Part shown: piece after piece, positions 37,139 to 48,000 of the stretch
How positions within the stretch are numbered: position 1 is the stretch's first letter
How the letters are laid out: the number at the start of each line of letters is the position of its first letter
Origin: Stromatinia cepivora
Lineage: Eukaryota; Ascomycota; Leotiomycetes; Helotiales; Sclerotiniaceae
Assembly: GCA_014898415.1 (NCBI GenBank)
Contig: RCTD01000024.1
Span: forward strand, 248,001-312,000
Length of the DNA: 64,000 nt
Reading direction: 5' to 3'
Made by a program: the position numbers and the translations under genes
The notes under the pieces: model-generated
The model's database searches: none
The model's input: the letters and a program-made list of their open reading frames with translations, nothing else
What the model was told of the DNA's origin: nothing

Positions 37139-38880
37139 TCATCTTTCACCAATCACTTCAGATTTATCTTCCTCAATACCCACCTTTCTCTTCTCCCACA
37201 CACCATTTCTTTCCTCTTCCCCACTCCTCTCCACATCCTCCCTCCTCATCCCCTCCAACTCCCTCTCCAAAGTCCTATGCAACCTCTCCAAAACCCACTC
37301 ACTCTCCTCCTTATTCCCCATCAACGGACTTCTATTACCCACCCAACTCCACTTTTCCCCCATTTCCTCACATCCACCCTTCGCACCCCTAACTCATTCC
37401 CATTCTCCGGTTTCCTAACCGCTTTTCTATGATTGCCAGCTTCGCTCTCATCATCCCCTATTAATTTAAGATACCATGCCCATTCATCGAATGTGTATTT
37501 CCTCGGTGGAGTACTATTGAGATGTTTCATCACTTTTCCAATTTCCTTGACGAGTAGACAATGATAATAATGACGATTTCTAGGCAACCTATCATTTTCC
37601 TCTGCTTGTTTCCTAGCGCGTTTAGTTTCGATATCTAGTCGGTCGCCTTGAGCACGCTGAGCTGCAGATTCCGGATCATTTTTTGCGGAATCATGTCCAG
37701 TAGTTTCGTCAGCATTGCGAGGAGTTACTGCACCTTCAATACCAGGAGGTAGTTCGGAAACTTCAAATAGTTTTCCAAATGTCAACTTATTTATCGTTTC
37801 TTTGAGGGAATGTCTGACTCCTTTTTCACCAGGTAAGATTGTAGAGTTTCCTATCCAAAGAGTAAAATCACGAATCCCCTTAATGATTGTGTCGCCCATA
37901 TTGCTGATAAGAATTGTGAGGGAGGGAACGGCGAGAAGAGACCAGAAAACGAAGAATGGTTTGCCGGAATTGGACTGTGGGTAATAATCACCATATCCGA
38001 TGGTTAGAAGAGATGTGTAGGAAAAGTAAAGAGATTCGAAGTAACTCCAGTTTTGTGTATACTCCGTAACTCGAAATATTGCTGCACCAACAAACCAAAG
38101 TATGAACCATGTAGTTCCAAAGACTATTAAAGAAGTCCAACGACGTTTAGTAGCTGCCTCTTCTTGAATTCGCCTCATTAATTTGAATTCTTGTTGACGT
38201 CTTTCTCTTTCCGTAAGACCATCATTATTGATAAGTGTATTGTTTGACTCAGACTCTCCTGTTTCGACCGGCTTCAACATTTCGATATTTTTCTCCTGGA
38301 TTTTCTTCAAAATCCGTCTTCGTTCTTTTTCAACCATTCTTGCTCCTAGTTTAATCTTCCCACGGTCTAATACCAGCGATCGAATCGAGCCAATAACCAA
38401 ACCCAAAATGATGATACCACCGATTGCGAAAGGAAATAAGAGACTTCTTCCTAAATGTGTCATTGGTGCATAATCTCCAATACCAACTGTCAAAAGTGTA
38501 AAATCACACCAATAAACAGCATCAAGATACTGCCATGATTCGACATGAGCAAATACTGCCGCACCAGCAAGTAAATATACTAGAAAACTGATCGTTTGTA
38601 ACATCAAAGTTCTTTGACTCATAGTCAATTTAAACTCCTTTGGATAATGTCCTTTATGTGCTCCATATACTGTAATCATCATTAAACTAGCCACCAAGAA
38701 GTAAAGACCTGCAGAAAATATCGCATAGTAGAATGCTTGTGTATAGGCGTGTGCCGAAAGTGGTTGGAGTATCAACGGCCCAGAAGCACAAGCTGCCAAC
38801 CCAATTAATGTAAAAGATGATAGGTACCAGCCTATAATCGTAATAGGTTGTGCAATCGAAAACCGAACTCTTTCTGCCAT
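37139..38880 (-). CDS. TOK1-type two-pore outward-rectifying potassium channel, N-terminus short
   Basis: Two exons, 38880-37420 and 37366-37139, joined by a 53 base intron (GTTAGG...TGAG), give 562 codons. The intron replaces an otherwise frameshifted end with GEKWSWVGNRSPLMGNKEE, a C-terminal reading that looks coding. Two pore loops carry selectivity filters: TVGIGDY after the first outer helix and TIGYGDY in the second. Helices before pore 1 include TIIGWYLSSFTLIGLA and YAIFSAGLYFLVASL; the second pair is WFILWFVGAAIF and FFVFWSLLAVPSL. Fungal TOK channels have eight helices and pass outward K+ current at the plasma membrane. Upstream of this ATG the frame still reads ATISNLFLLLN, like the end of helix S1, back to a TAG at about 38937-38935. 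A 5' exon is therefore either missing or lost. Confidence 0.85.
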
Positions 38881-38928
38881 GTTTAAAAGTAGAAATAGAT
38901 TCGATATCGTTGCCTTGCAGATGGCCAA

Positions 38929-40544
38929 ACCCTACGACGTCGCCAAAAACCATGGTTTGCAAGGTTTAAAAGAATAGAAGTTGGTTATTGGACAAAGAAG
39001 AAAGAGATAAAAAACGATAAGCAAAAGCCACAAGATTATCATTTAATTTTCGCAGTTCAAGGAAAGATATAAAATTCCATGAGACGGAAATGTTCTTGCA
39101 GATGGATTGTTGTGCCGAAGGACACTATTTGTAGCTCCCTCCGCACTTGTACTTACTGCACTATATGTCCACAATTGCAAGTTTACCATCAGCTCACGTG
39201 AAAATTGAATGTTAGTAAAAGCTTCACTAGGAAGTGAGTGTCAAGATCGGTCTGTGGGAAGGAAAAGTTATCGCGCCAGATAATCAAATGCTGTTTGTGG
39301 CTAACCAAATTGATCTTAGTGTGAATATTCGCCCTACCTTGCGCAAATCCTCGACACCTACTTAATTACAACCCATTCACCCATCCTTCAATCAGAGCAA
39401 CCAAAATTCGAGGGATTGAGCACTGAGAGACAGATGAGAACATAAACTGATCATCACGCCAGATACTCTACCCACCTCTACCAACTCCATCACGATAAGC
39501 TCTAGATTAAGGTCCTGAGAACTTATTGGTAAGAGAGCTTGATCGCATTTTTAGGAGGGCATTGACGATGGACAGCGATTGATGTATTAAGGATCTTTTG
39601 TTGCACATCTGATTTGGGAATCCCCTTCTTATTGCCAATGATATGAAGTCTATGGCATATCTGACTTTGAATTCTTCTCAGCAATAAACAGTTTTGTTGC
39701 GCATCTAATTTGAGGGATGGAGGAATTTTGTCTGGATAATAGCAATCGGCACATATTTTTGTTCTATATCTGATCTGAGAATTCCCTCCAGAAATGAATA
39801 GTTTTGTTGAACATATGATCTGGGGATTCCTCTGGAATGTAGGGAAGTTTTCCTTTAATAATAATAGCAATAGCAGATATTTTGGTCGCACATCTGAAAC
39901 CAATAAGCAATTGTTTGTACACAATTCATCGCCTGTTGATGTCCGTGAACAAGTAATTGAGCATGATTATAGACTTACATCCCCCTATATTTTCGACTTG
40001 TACCTTCCTTCCGTGTGCCGTCACATTTATTGGGTGTATATTGCGCCTCTCTGTACTTTGCACGCGATTGTTGGAGGTACGACAAGGATTTTGAGGTTGC
40101 AAGATGGTAGTAGATACCACCGTTGAAAGTTGACCCATGGTGTCGAGGACTTTCAGTCACGCAGAGTGCACTCTTCATCAGCCGGTTGACTATACCCCCT
40201 CAACAGCTTATTTTAAGGAATGGTGGGGTTGTTTTAGTACCGGTATTACAAACAGAAAAGTTCGCCTCCTCAACCAACTTGCCAATCTAATCTGATGTTT
40301 TCTCTTTCTTTGGTTAAAAATGCGCATTCAGTAATATGGGTTTTCTATGCACTATACTGTTACGTTACTCTACGATTACTGCGCAGTATGTATGGCCTAA
40401 CAATAATTCTTCTTACCACCGCAGCGTTTTCGATGTAACAACATGTATTCAAGGCTTATGAGAGGTACTATATGCACTTGAGTTACTGAATATCAGATTT
40501 TTCATCTCCAAAATTACAACTATACTTCATGAAGTTCAATATAC
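38929..40544. other. Intergenic stretch with imperfect repeats
   Basis: The channel's missing 5' exon would be expected in 38.93-39.5 kb on the minus strand, but I could not find it. The imperfect repeat at 39590-39925 is listed separately. The rest shows nothing. Confidence 0.35.
39590..39925. repeat. Imperfect direct repeats, TTTTGTTGCACATCTGAT unit
   Basis: Variants of TTTTGTTGCACATCTGATTT followed by GGGAATTCC-like sequence recur at about 39597, 39690, 39763, 39799 and 39880. Spacing is irregular (30-90 bases) and divergence is high. The minus strand is open across it for 133 codons with matching repeats of CCxKLFISG/SDVQQK type, but I cannot say whether it is translated. Confidence 0.5.
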
Positions 40545-41838
40545 TTGGCAGTATGTCGTCAGGTAGTGAGAAAACTGAAACGGAACCATACATATTATCC
40601 GGCTCTGGAAGCAAACCCTGACATTAGAGGTATCGAAGTACAATTCATGGATATTTTAACTCGTTATCTTGGTTTGAACAACTCGCCAACAAGTTTTGCA
40701 GACAATCCTGACACTTGTTGTTTCAGTGTATCTTATTATAATTTGTTGTTTGGCCAGGGCCAGTGTCGATTACCTCCGTTTCAGATAAAAGTACACCAAA
40801 ACTAGATATTTGGTCATTTGCCCTTGGAAATGTGATTTTATCTTTAGTGATCAACAGGTCGTTCTAGGAATCGCGTTACTTTTAGCAGGAATCTCTCAGC
40901 TATCTTCAGGACTTGGCTCTTATCACTGGCAAACAGTACTGAGCCTTGTCTGGTTCTCTAAATTTACACAAATATTGACCTTGGCGGGTAAGGTCAGTGA
41001 GACCGCAAAGGATACTTTATCTTTGAAAGATTCCACAAGTAGTCCTCCAATGAATTTTCCAGCATGGTGCGTTTTTCGACCAGGAACCTCATGGATGTGG
41101 CAAGGTCATATACTTTTTATCGAGTACAACTGCATTGAAGTTATGCTTGCTTTTCTCATACTAGTTTTCAGCTATTCGGCATGAGCAATATTACCATACT
41201 TCGAAAGTGTAGATCAAGGAGTATCATGGATGGTCAATTTTCTACTCCTTAATAAGTTAGTCAAGCTTTTAGCTATAGGAATCTCAGCGATGAAATCAAT
41301 CGGATCAATATTGGATGATATGAAAAGACGGCGGTGGAGCTATAGAATATTGCCATCGCTATATACGCCATTCCTTGTCTGCAGGCAGAGATTTGACTCA
41401 ATAATATGGGAAATGGGTTTTGCAACTCCCAAGAACTTCAGCCCAAGCTTTATCTCATGAAAATTTTGTCGACGTACCCCCTTGTGAGGGAGAGCAGCAG
41501 CGGTGAGAATGGGAGTAATTAGTGCGATAAACACTGGAAAGGGACGAAAATGAAGTGAATTTCATGGTATATTCCTTCAGCACTGGCAGATGAAATAACA
41601 AGATATTACTGCAAGTGGATATGGCGATCAATCCCTCGATGTTTCGTATCAAAGACCTTCTTCATATGCCTTTGGATTCTTCTTGCTATTATTGTGCTGC
41701 CTATTTATATAAGTTTCCTACTTGGTGAGAAGAATCAGGACTTTCAAATGGTTGTTAGTGGCCGTTATGACAGTGATTACAACGGCTCATTCACACAGAT
41801 CACAGGGAGTACTGGATATTCACTACTTACAGTCTGAA
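40545..41838 (+). pseudogene. Decayed fungal multi-pass membrane protein gene
   Basis: Separate plus-strand readings look like one family of large fungal integral membrane proteins. They are PALEANPDIRGI near 40600, then after an acceptor at 40847 DQQVVLGIALLLAGISQLSS with SYHWQTVLSLVWFSKFTQIL, a basic segment DDMKRRRWSYRILPS near 41315, and FVSKTFFICLWILLAIIVL near 41660. The DQQ-GIALLLAG and W-FS-T blocks recall fungal proteins of unknown function with about seven helices. Stops and frame changes separate the pieces and I could not close a complete splice model, so a pseudogene is more likely than an intact gene, though a many-intron gene cannot be excluded. Confidence 0.4.
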
Positions 41839-42444
41839 GTATGAGTAGAATCCTGCTCTCGTGGTATAAAAGGGCCAGTACTTCGGTTATTCTACATTCT
41901 CATGGCAACTATATAGAGCAATGTCTCGTCGAGGTGTGGTAGTCAAAAGTTCGTTTTCCGTTTCCTTTGGCTTTGTATATGTTGTTTCTGTTAAGTTAAA
42001 TATTTCGCTTTTGCATTGTTTTTTATATATGTTTTTGGCTGTCTTTAAGAGAGACTGAAGATCCTTGGATGATATCTACTTGGTCTTTGGATGAAAAAGG
42101 TTGCTAGAGCAGGCAATGATATTGAAAGATTTTAACATCGCGTCTATTACATGTACTTCACACATCGGGAAAGAAGTAATGACGCTTCGCATCATCTAAG
42201 AATCATGTATATCCTAATACAATTAATCGCTCCAAATAAATGCTCCCTCATCGATTTCCTAATCGCTATCATGGAGAGCTATTCTCAAAGTCCCTCCTTC
42301 CCATTCTCCCTCACGGTGAAAATCCTTCACAGCAGAACCTTCAAACCCCCAAAATGGGGCCAAAACCACATTATCATTCAAACAAAATAAACAGTATATA
42401 TACCTAAATCCCACACCCAACCTCTCATCCAACAAACACAACGA
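41839..42444. other. Intergenic, tRNA 5' flank
   Basis: No gene is supported. A TATATATA element at 42395-42402 lies about 45 bases before the tRNA, and CAACAAACACAACG just before it resembles a Pol III start region. Confidence 0.4.
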
Positions 42445-42462
42445 GCTGTGATGGCCGAGTGG

Positions 42463-42514
42463 GTAAGTCACACATGATTCTCCATAGTACCAACCCATAC
42501 TAATCAAAAAATAG
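42463..42514 (+). other. Spliceosomal-intron-like insertion in the tRNA D-loop
   Basis: Exactly 52 bases with a consensus donor GTAAGT, a branch-like TACTAAT (branch A at 42503) and a terminal TAG 11 bases later. Length and signals match the protein-gene introns of this window. It sits between conserved G19 and T20 and leaves box A intact. I see no obvious bulge-helix-bulge pairing between its ends that would suit the tRNA splicing endonuclease. Confidence 0.75.
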
Positions 42515-42534
42515 TCTAAGGCGATGGTTTTAAG

Positions 42535-42546
42535 TTCATAGAATTT
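42535..42546 (+). other. Canonical tRNA intron (anticodon loop, after position 37)
   Basis: Twelve bases (TTCATAGAATTT) between G37 and C38 of the anticodon loop, the standard place for nuclear tRNA introns removed by the Sen endonuclease. The exact edges are set by restoring a 7-base loop. Confidence 0.8.
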
Positions 42547-42593
42547 CACCATTATCGAAAGATGCGAGGGTTCGAACCCCTCTCGCAGCATGG

Positions 42594-42599
42594 TTTTTT
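42594..42599 (+). terminator. RNA polymerase III terminator
   Basis: A run of six T on the coding strand, three bases after the tRNA 3' end, as expected for Pol III termination. Confidence 0.85.
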
Positions 42600-45413
42600 G
42601 GGGGGTTTGAGCTAGGTTAGAGGTTTTGGAAATGGAGTGCAAGGTTTGGGAGGGGTTGGGAGAAATTCTTTTAGACCCCACGTACGTAGGTATCCACACT
42701 TATTGTGGGTGGATTAATAGTGATCAAATCAATGTGGGTGTAGTGGGGGTTTGTTGTGGGGCTGTGACTAGAGTCGTTTAATCTCGCTGGAGCTTAACGA
42801 GGGGGGAATATAAAAGTTATCATAGGATGAGTTTGTTGATCTCAACCAGGAAAGATGGGCTCACACTAAGGCATCAAGTGTTTTGCACATTAGCTATATT
42901 CTTTTATGTTTCTCTCTTTTTCTGTTCTGGCATCGTTGATTTCGATTCAGCTAGTATATTTGCTATATTTGCTATTTTTATGGCAGGTCTGTGAAGTAGT
43001 CCAGAGTATATAGTAGGATATAAAGCGACAATAAGAAAATATGTACGGTGACTAAAGCTTCTTAAATGACAACATTAATAAAAATTTTGATTATGTATAT
43101 TCTGTATACTGTCCAGAAAGCTTCGGAACAAAACCCAACTATAAGCTTTTGAGTGCACTGACAACGAGAATACAGGAGCAGCGGCAACTCAAAGATTAAT
43201 CTGAGATGCAAGTCTTTCATATTGGATACCCTCTCAATATATTCACGGTATGCTGCTACTTCCACAGTAGTAGCAGCCATGGATCCATCTAGTTGCTTCC
43301 TTCTTACCCCTTTTTCTTCCGCTAGGTATTCCAGACATCCTTTCTATTTTCCACAAAATATCCTCAGATACCACTTTATATATCTCAATATTAATTCCAA
43401 TCACTAGACTCACCTATGCAAAACCTGCCTCAATCATCCTCCTCCACAAATGGGGAATTCAGCAGAATTCTGAGTTCTAAAAAGGGAACAGAAACTTAGA
43501 TCCCCACGGAAGCTCAAAATTAGCTTATAAATGAGCTTGCTCTAGGGTCTGAAGCTTTCTCAATTTTATCTAAACACGAAGGCGTACCAAGGTTTACATG
43601 TCTACTATTGCAGAACTACTGTCCAGATCTTGATCAAAATCACGTATGATTGAACTGTACTCTATCTTCTATTTATTGATCTTCTCTAAGAAAAAGTTAA
43701 TTCATCCGATATACAATGAAAATGGGTATATCAACGTTAACAAATACATAAAGATTGACAATCACCAGCTAGCTACAAATGTAGAACAACAACGTACAAA
43801 CGAAACCAACTCTCAATTATGTGTTACAATATACACAATAACAACATAATCACCCTCTCTACATCCCTATTCAAACCCAGATTTCCAGCAATTCATAAAA
43901 CTCCGTGCTAATTTTTGGTAGGCTATCTCATGACGGCAGAAAACTGTACCACGAACTTCTTTTATACTTCTAAAGTCCAAAACAAAAGGAATTCAGAGGA
44001 TAGAAGTGCATATGCACATCTTCAACATATTCCGACAAATGAGCAAGGAGTTTGACTCCTTCTCCAATAGTCTGATACAACGTCTATATATCAAACCAAA
44101 TAATAGAGATTCCATAGTATAAAAGAAACTAGAAATAGTGCAAAATTATTTCCATGTGAACGAATTGATAAATGGAGAAACGACGCGCATGTTTCTTGCG
44201 TGTTTTTGTGATGTACCGAATACTTCGAATGACTGATTCTAGAGGGGAGCTTGTATCTCCAAGAGGGAGGAGGGGTATAATATGGATAGAAAGGACAATA
44301 CTCGCAGAAATTGACAGCGGAAAGGAAGGTTTAAATGATGGTAATCTTGTAATTATCACATGAGCTGATACCCAGGAAAGCCATCTACAATCGAATGAAA
44401 CTTATTAACAGATCTCTACACTACTGATGAATTGGCAATACATCTTAACGCAGTAAATAACCTCATTTGTTTTCCCATTCCTGTTGTTAGATAAGTTACA
44501 GGTGGATTGAGTATGAATGGAATGAGGAGAGAGAGAGATAGCCACTTCTCGAGAATAGAGTATATCTTTACCACATACCACGAATAAAAAGCAGTGATAA
44601 AAAAATTCGATATATAGAGTATATACATTGCAATTGTATCATTCACTCACTTACTACCCACTGACAGTGCGAATACATAGGAATACCCAACTTTGCATGC
44701 ATACCTACCTATAAAAAGATCAAAAAGCCCAGCCCCTTATGAACAAACAACAGAGCGGAAAATATCAGACAGCATTCAGGTTTTGCTAGCGCGGAAAAAT
44801 ATAAAAATATACTTCGCTTCTAGACAAAAGGTGACTTGGCCTTTGTTCGAGGGATGGTGATTGATTGGGTTAATAATTGGGCAATGGGTAACAGTTGGAG
44901 GGCAATACTTGCAGAAAGTAAAGTGACAGCAAAAAAGAGCTTTGAACGAAAATAGTTATTGGATGACTTCGTATTGAATTAGGTCGGTGGGAAAAATCAG
45001 ACATTGTAGAGACTGCCGTTCCGGGAACTAGCAAGATATTTTCGATTCCAATGTCTTAGGAAAGGTTGCGCGGCATGGATCAGACCCGGTGAAAAGATTA
45101 TAGGTATCAACTCTTTTTGGGGTTAGGTGCGAACCTGTAAACGATATATATAATATGTGCCTTATATGTTAGGCTCATAATAGCCTAACACCGGCCGTGA
45201 AAAGATGAGGTAAATGTATTTGCATATTCACCATAACTCCCTCTAGACACCCGTACTTTTCCTGAACATTACAATTGACATTACTCGTAACATAACCCAT
45301 GTATCCATCAAATCCCACCCAATATACCCCCTACCAAAACACCATATCCAATCCAACCAAGCCTCATCTCATCAATACATCATTTGTAATCCATCATCTT
45401 CATCATCCCATTC
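42600..45413. other. Intergenic, no gene recognised
   Basis: About 2.8 kb between the tRNA and the UstYa gene. Open frames are short and lack motifs. Nothing resembling further biosynthetic genes was seen here. Confidence 0.4.
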
Positions 45414-46442
45414 TTAGGGTATAGATTCAAGAACATCACTCTCCTTCGGTCTTTGTAAGAAATCCGGAGGGCCGCCCGCAGGCATTTGTCTTTCCTCTGC
45501 CCATTGTCTTATTGCATCGAAATTTTTGCATTTATGTTCTGTGTTGAAGTCTACAAAAGCTTGTGGTTTCGATTTATCCCACCATACTTGGCCGAGGACG
45601 CCCGTGTCAACTTGGCACATGAGTTGTTGGCGAATTATGTCTAGGCAGTGGGCTGGGATGTGTTAGTTTGTGTTTTGGTGGAAGAATGGCGTGGAGTGAA
45701 ATGAAATAGAATGAAACGTCGGATTTGAGGATAAACTTACAGACGTGATATTGAACGACATTATCATCATTCACGAATGCTCCTTGTCCTTGTTCGTGGT
45801 AATAATCGTAATTGTAATATAGCGATTGTCTTACAAGATTAAGACAATGCAAATGATGTAGTCCTTCCAAGTTTACCGGAAATCCTCCTCCATATTTTTC
45901 GTTTATTTGAACATGAGCTGATGTCAATCCGGATTTCTCTGCTTCGCTAGCTGGCAATGCGAAACTTCGATCTATGGATAATTAGCTTTAGTCAAGTCAA
46001 TTGATACAAGTATGGTACTCACAGTGTACTCCTAAGCCTCCCCAAGCTTCATCCACTTCAGGGCCTGCTTTTAATCTGAACACATTTTCCTTCATGAATG
46101 ATCCATTGAACATTACTGGTTGATATGAAGTATCAATATCATTCAGTATAGGAGCTATTTTCATATTAGAATTAGACACGAAATGGTGAAATCCTGGGTC
46201 ATACAATAATGTTGCACATATGATGGACATAATTTGGCAGGGTTCGCCACAAATCGAGCACCAATCCATATACCAAAAGCGACTGACAACAACGATATCA
46301 CCGGTATTGATAGGATATACCAAAGTATGTTATTTCGTCTGGGGGATTGTTTATATTTTGGTTGGGTATGCGATAGTAATCCTTCACCATCTTCTGATTG
46401 AGGTACTTCGTTATACTTGTCTGAAAATGGAGTATAAGACAT
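45414..46442 (-). CDS. UstYa-family (DUF3328) oxidase-like protein
   Basis: Four exons, 46442-46205, 46154-46023, 45971-45741 and 45652-45414, join to 279 codons with every junction in frame. A cytosolic N-terminus (MSYTPFSDKYNEVPQSED) precedes one membrane helix at about residues 40-60 (ILWYILSIPVISLLSVAFGIW). The domain then reads FNGSFMKENVFR, EVDEAWGGL and the two HxxHC motifs that define UstYa proteins: LHHLHC, and HVSHC formed across the last intron. It ends in a Trp/Cys-rich tail. In ustiloxin, phomopsin and asperipin pathways UstYa proteins oxidatively cyclise Tyr- or Ile-containing core peptides released from Kex2-processed repeat precursors. Here it lies 1.56 kb from, and divergent to, such a precursor-like gene at 48001. 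The family call is firm; the substrate is inference. Confidence 0.92.
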
Positions 46443-48000
46443 ATCGACAAGCGGATGTAGTGGGGTACAATTAGGATCTCAAGATGAAGAGAATAGTCGA
46501 CAACAATCAATCATTTGAATATATCAAGTAGGAGATGATTTCCGATCAACGTACGAATGAAGTTTGAAAGAAAGAGATGAGATAAATGAAGTGATGTTAG
46601 GAAAAACCTAAAACCTTTCGTCCAACTTGACCAGCGACTTCGCCATCCAAGTATTGAAAAATACTTAGTACAAATTATCTAGTCAATCTCAATTAAGCCT
46701 TATACCATCGGATGTAATAATGATCCGATCTGATAACAACATGGCACCAGATTGAAGAGCCATGACACATATTCCAAAACTTGACTTGCTGTTGTTGTTG
46801 TGTTGTGTTGTACGAGGTTTGGTTGATGTCGGGAAAATCCGATGAAGCTTAAAAATTTGGTGATACCACCTTGATAAATTGATCTACGAGGTACAAAGAT
46901 TTTTTTAGCGGGTAGCTGCGGGTATCTTCAGGGATTATAGGAATATGCTGGAAAAATGGGTAATAGGGCTTGTGTTGTCACTTTACTTGGCGTGCTTGTT
47001 TCTAAATATACTTCTCCACTTCCAGGTTTTATAACTTCACACGGCTTTTTATGTCAACATAAGGTTTTCCTACAACGGAACGTCGCAAATTGTACAATAC
47101 TCGACACTATCACTCGTATAATATTCATCCTTATCATGTCCTAGATACAATGAGAAGACGGAATAAGTATGTAACCAGGTAACCTTATTTGATACTTTGT
47201 ATTCCCATAATGAAGATATACTCCGTACCCAATTATCCAAATGCCAGGATCTTAAAGAATGGATCTTCGTGCGTTCTCGTATCAATCACCTGGACATAGA
47301 TCATCAAGATACGAGCCACCCAACACGAGTTTAAGTTGTTAGACCCCGCAATTTCCATGCAGCCTCTCTCTATTATACCATATCCCAACCTCACATAAGC
47401 TTTCCAATTATGGGAATTTATGAAACTTTTGTGCGGCGACATCATAGTTTCCGCAACATCCAACATAACATTAGCCAAGTGGCTATGCAGATACGAATTA
47501 CGCGATACCGCAATGCGTGGCTATTCAGTACATGAATTGTTGTGCTGATGTTCCCCTACGTACAAAGTGCGGGATGTATCTATTCGGTCTCGTTCTCCTT
47601 ACTTCCATCACGTCTTTAGGTTGCTATATCGCTCAATACTTATCAATATTGATGTTTGTGTGTTAGCCCGAGTGGGAAACCCGGGGTATCATGACGTGGA
47701 AATGTTACTTTTCCTATCAAACAAGTTACTTGAGTCTTGACCGACTGAATGTCATGCCAAGAATAGATACTTTTCGATACTTTTCATACGTGGGTGATAG
47801 TGTCGGTTTCTTCGGTAAGATGTATTCAGATGGGTATTCTTGACAATATATCAAGACGGATTATAGACTTTTCAAGGTATTTAAGATCCATCAACCCACG
47901 GTACTTGATCATCATTCTCATCAATCCTCATCTTTCTCCTATTATCAATATCTGATTCTATCTTTATCATTTCAATTACTTCAACCAGACTTCATTCAAT
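46443..48000. promoter_or_regulatory. Divergent intergenic region between UstYa gene and repeat-protein gene
   Basis: A 1558 base gap containing both promoters. A minus-strand frame at 47233-47478 (81 codons; SFINSHNWKAYVRLGYGI) is somewhat protein-like but unsupported. A TATTTAAG element at about 47878, 120 bases before the precursor start, is followed by a CATCA/TCTTTC pyrimidine-rich leader. Confidence 0.4.

Larger units (their letters stand above)
42445..42590 (+). tRNA. tRNA-Leu(UAA) with anticodon-loop intron and a second, D-loop insertion
   Basis: The acceptor stem GCTGTGA (42445-42451) pairs with TCGCAGC (42583-42589); the discriminator is A at 42590. Box A TGGCCGAGTGG (42452-42462) and box B GGTTCGAACCC are intact. 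The D-stem GCC (42454-42456) pairs with GGC (42520-42522), but after G62 of the D-loop 52 bases are inserted (42463-42514). Without them the arm reads TGGCCGAGTGGTCTAAGGCG, the common eukaryotic tRNA-Leu sequence. Anticodon stem ATGGT/ACCAT encloses loop TTTAAG-C with anticodon TAA and a canonical 12 base intron after position 37 (42535-42546). A long variable arm ATC-GAAA-GAT makes it a class II tRNA. The T-stem is GAGGG/CCCTC. The mature length would be 82 nt plus CCA. All stems pair, so the gene looks functional if both insertions are removed. Confidence 0.9.

Noticed and set aside
37056..37418. 120-codon plus-strand Ser/Leu/Pro frame
   Set aside because: Antisense of the C-terminal exon of the potassium channel.
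42445..42590. Alternative view that the D-loop-interrupted tRNA is a pseudogene
   Set aside because: All stems, both internal promoter boxes, the anticodon intron and the terminator are intact and the insertion is placed with splice-site precision; random decay would not do this. It still needs an RNA test.
42259..42699. 146-codon minus-strand frame containing REGFEPSHLS
   Set aside because: This is the antisense reading of the tRNA T-arm and variable arm, a well-known false protein.
47233..47478. 81-codon minus-strand frame between the UstYa and repeat-protein genes
   Set aside because: Considered as an extra pathway gene, but it has no signal peptide, membrane segment or motif, and no exon partner.
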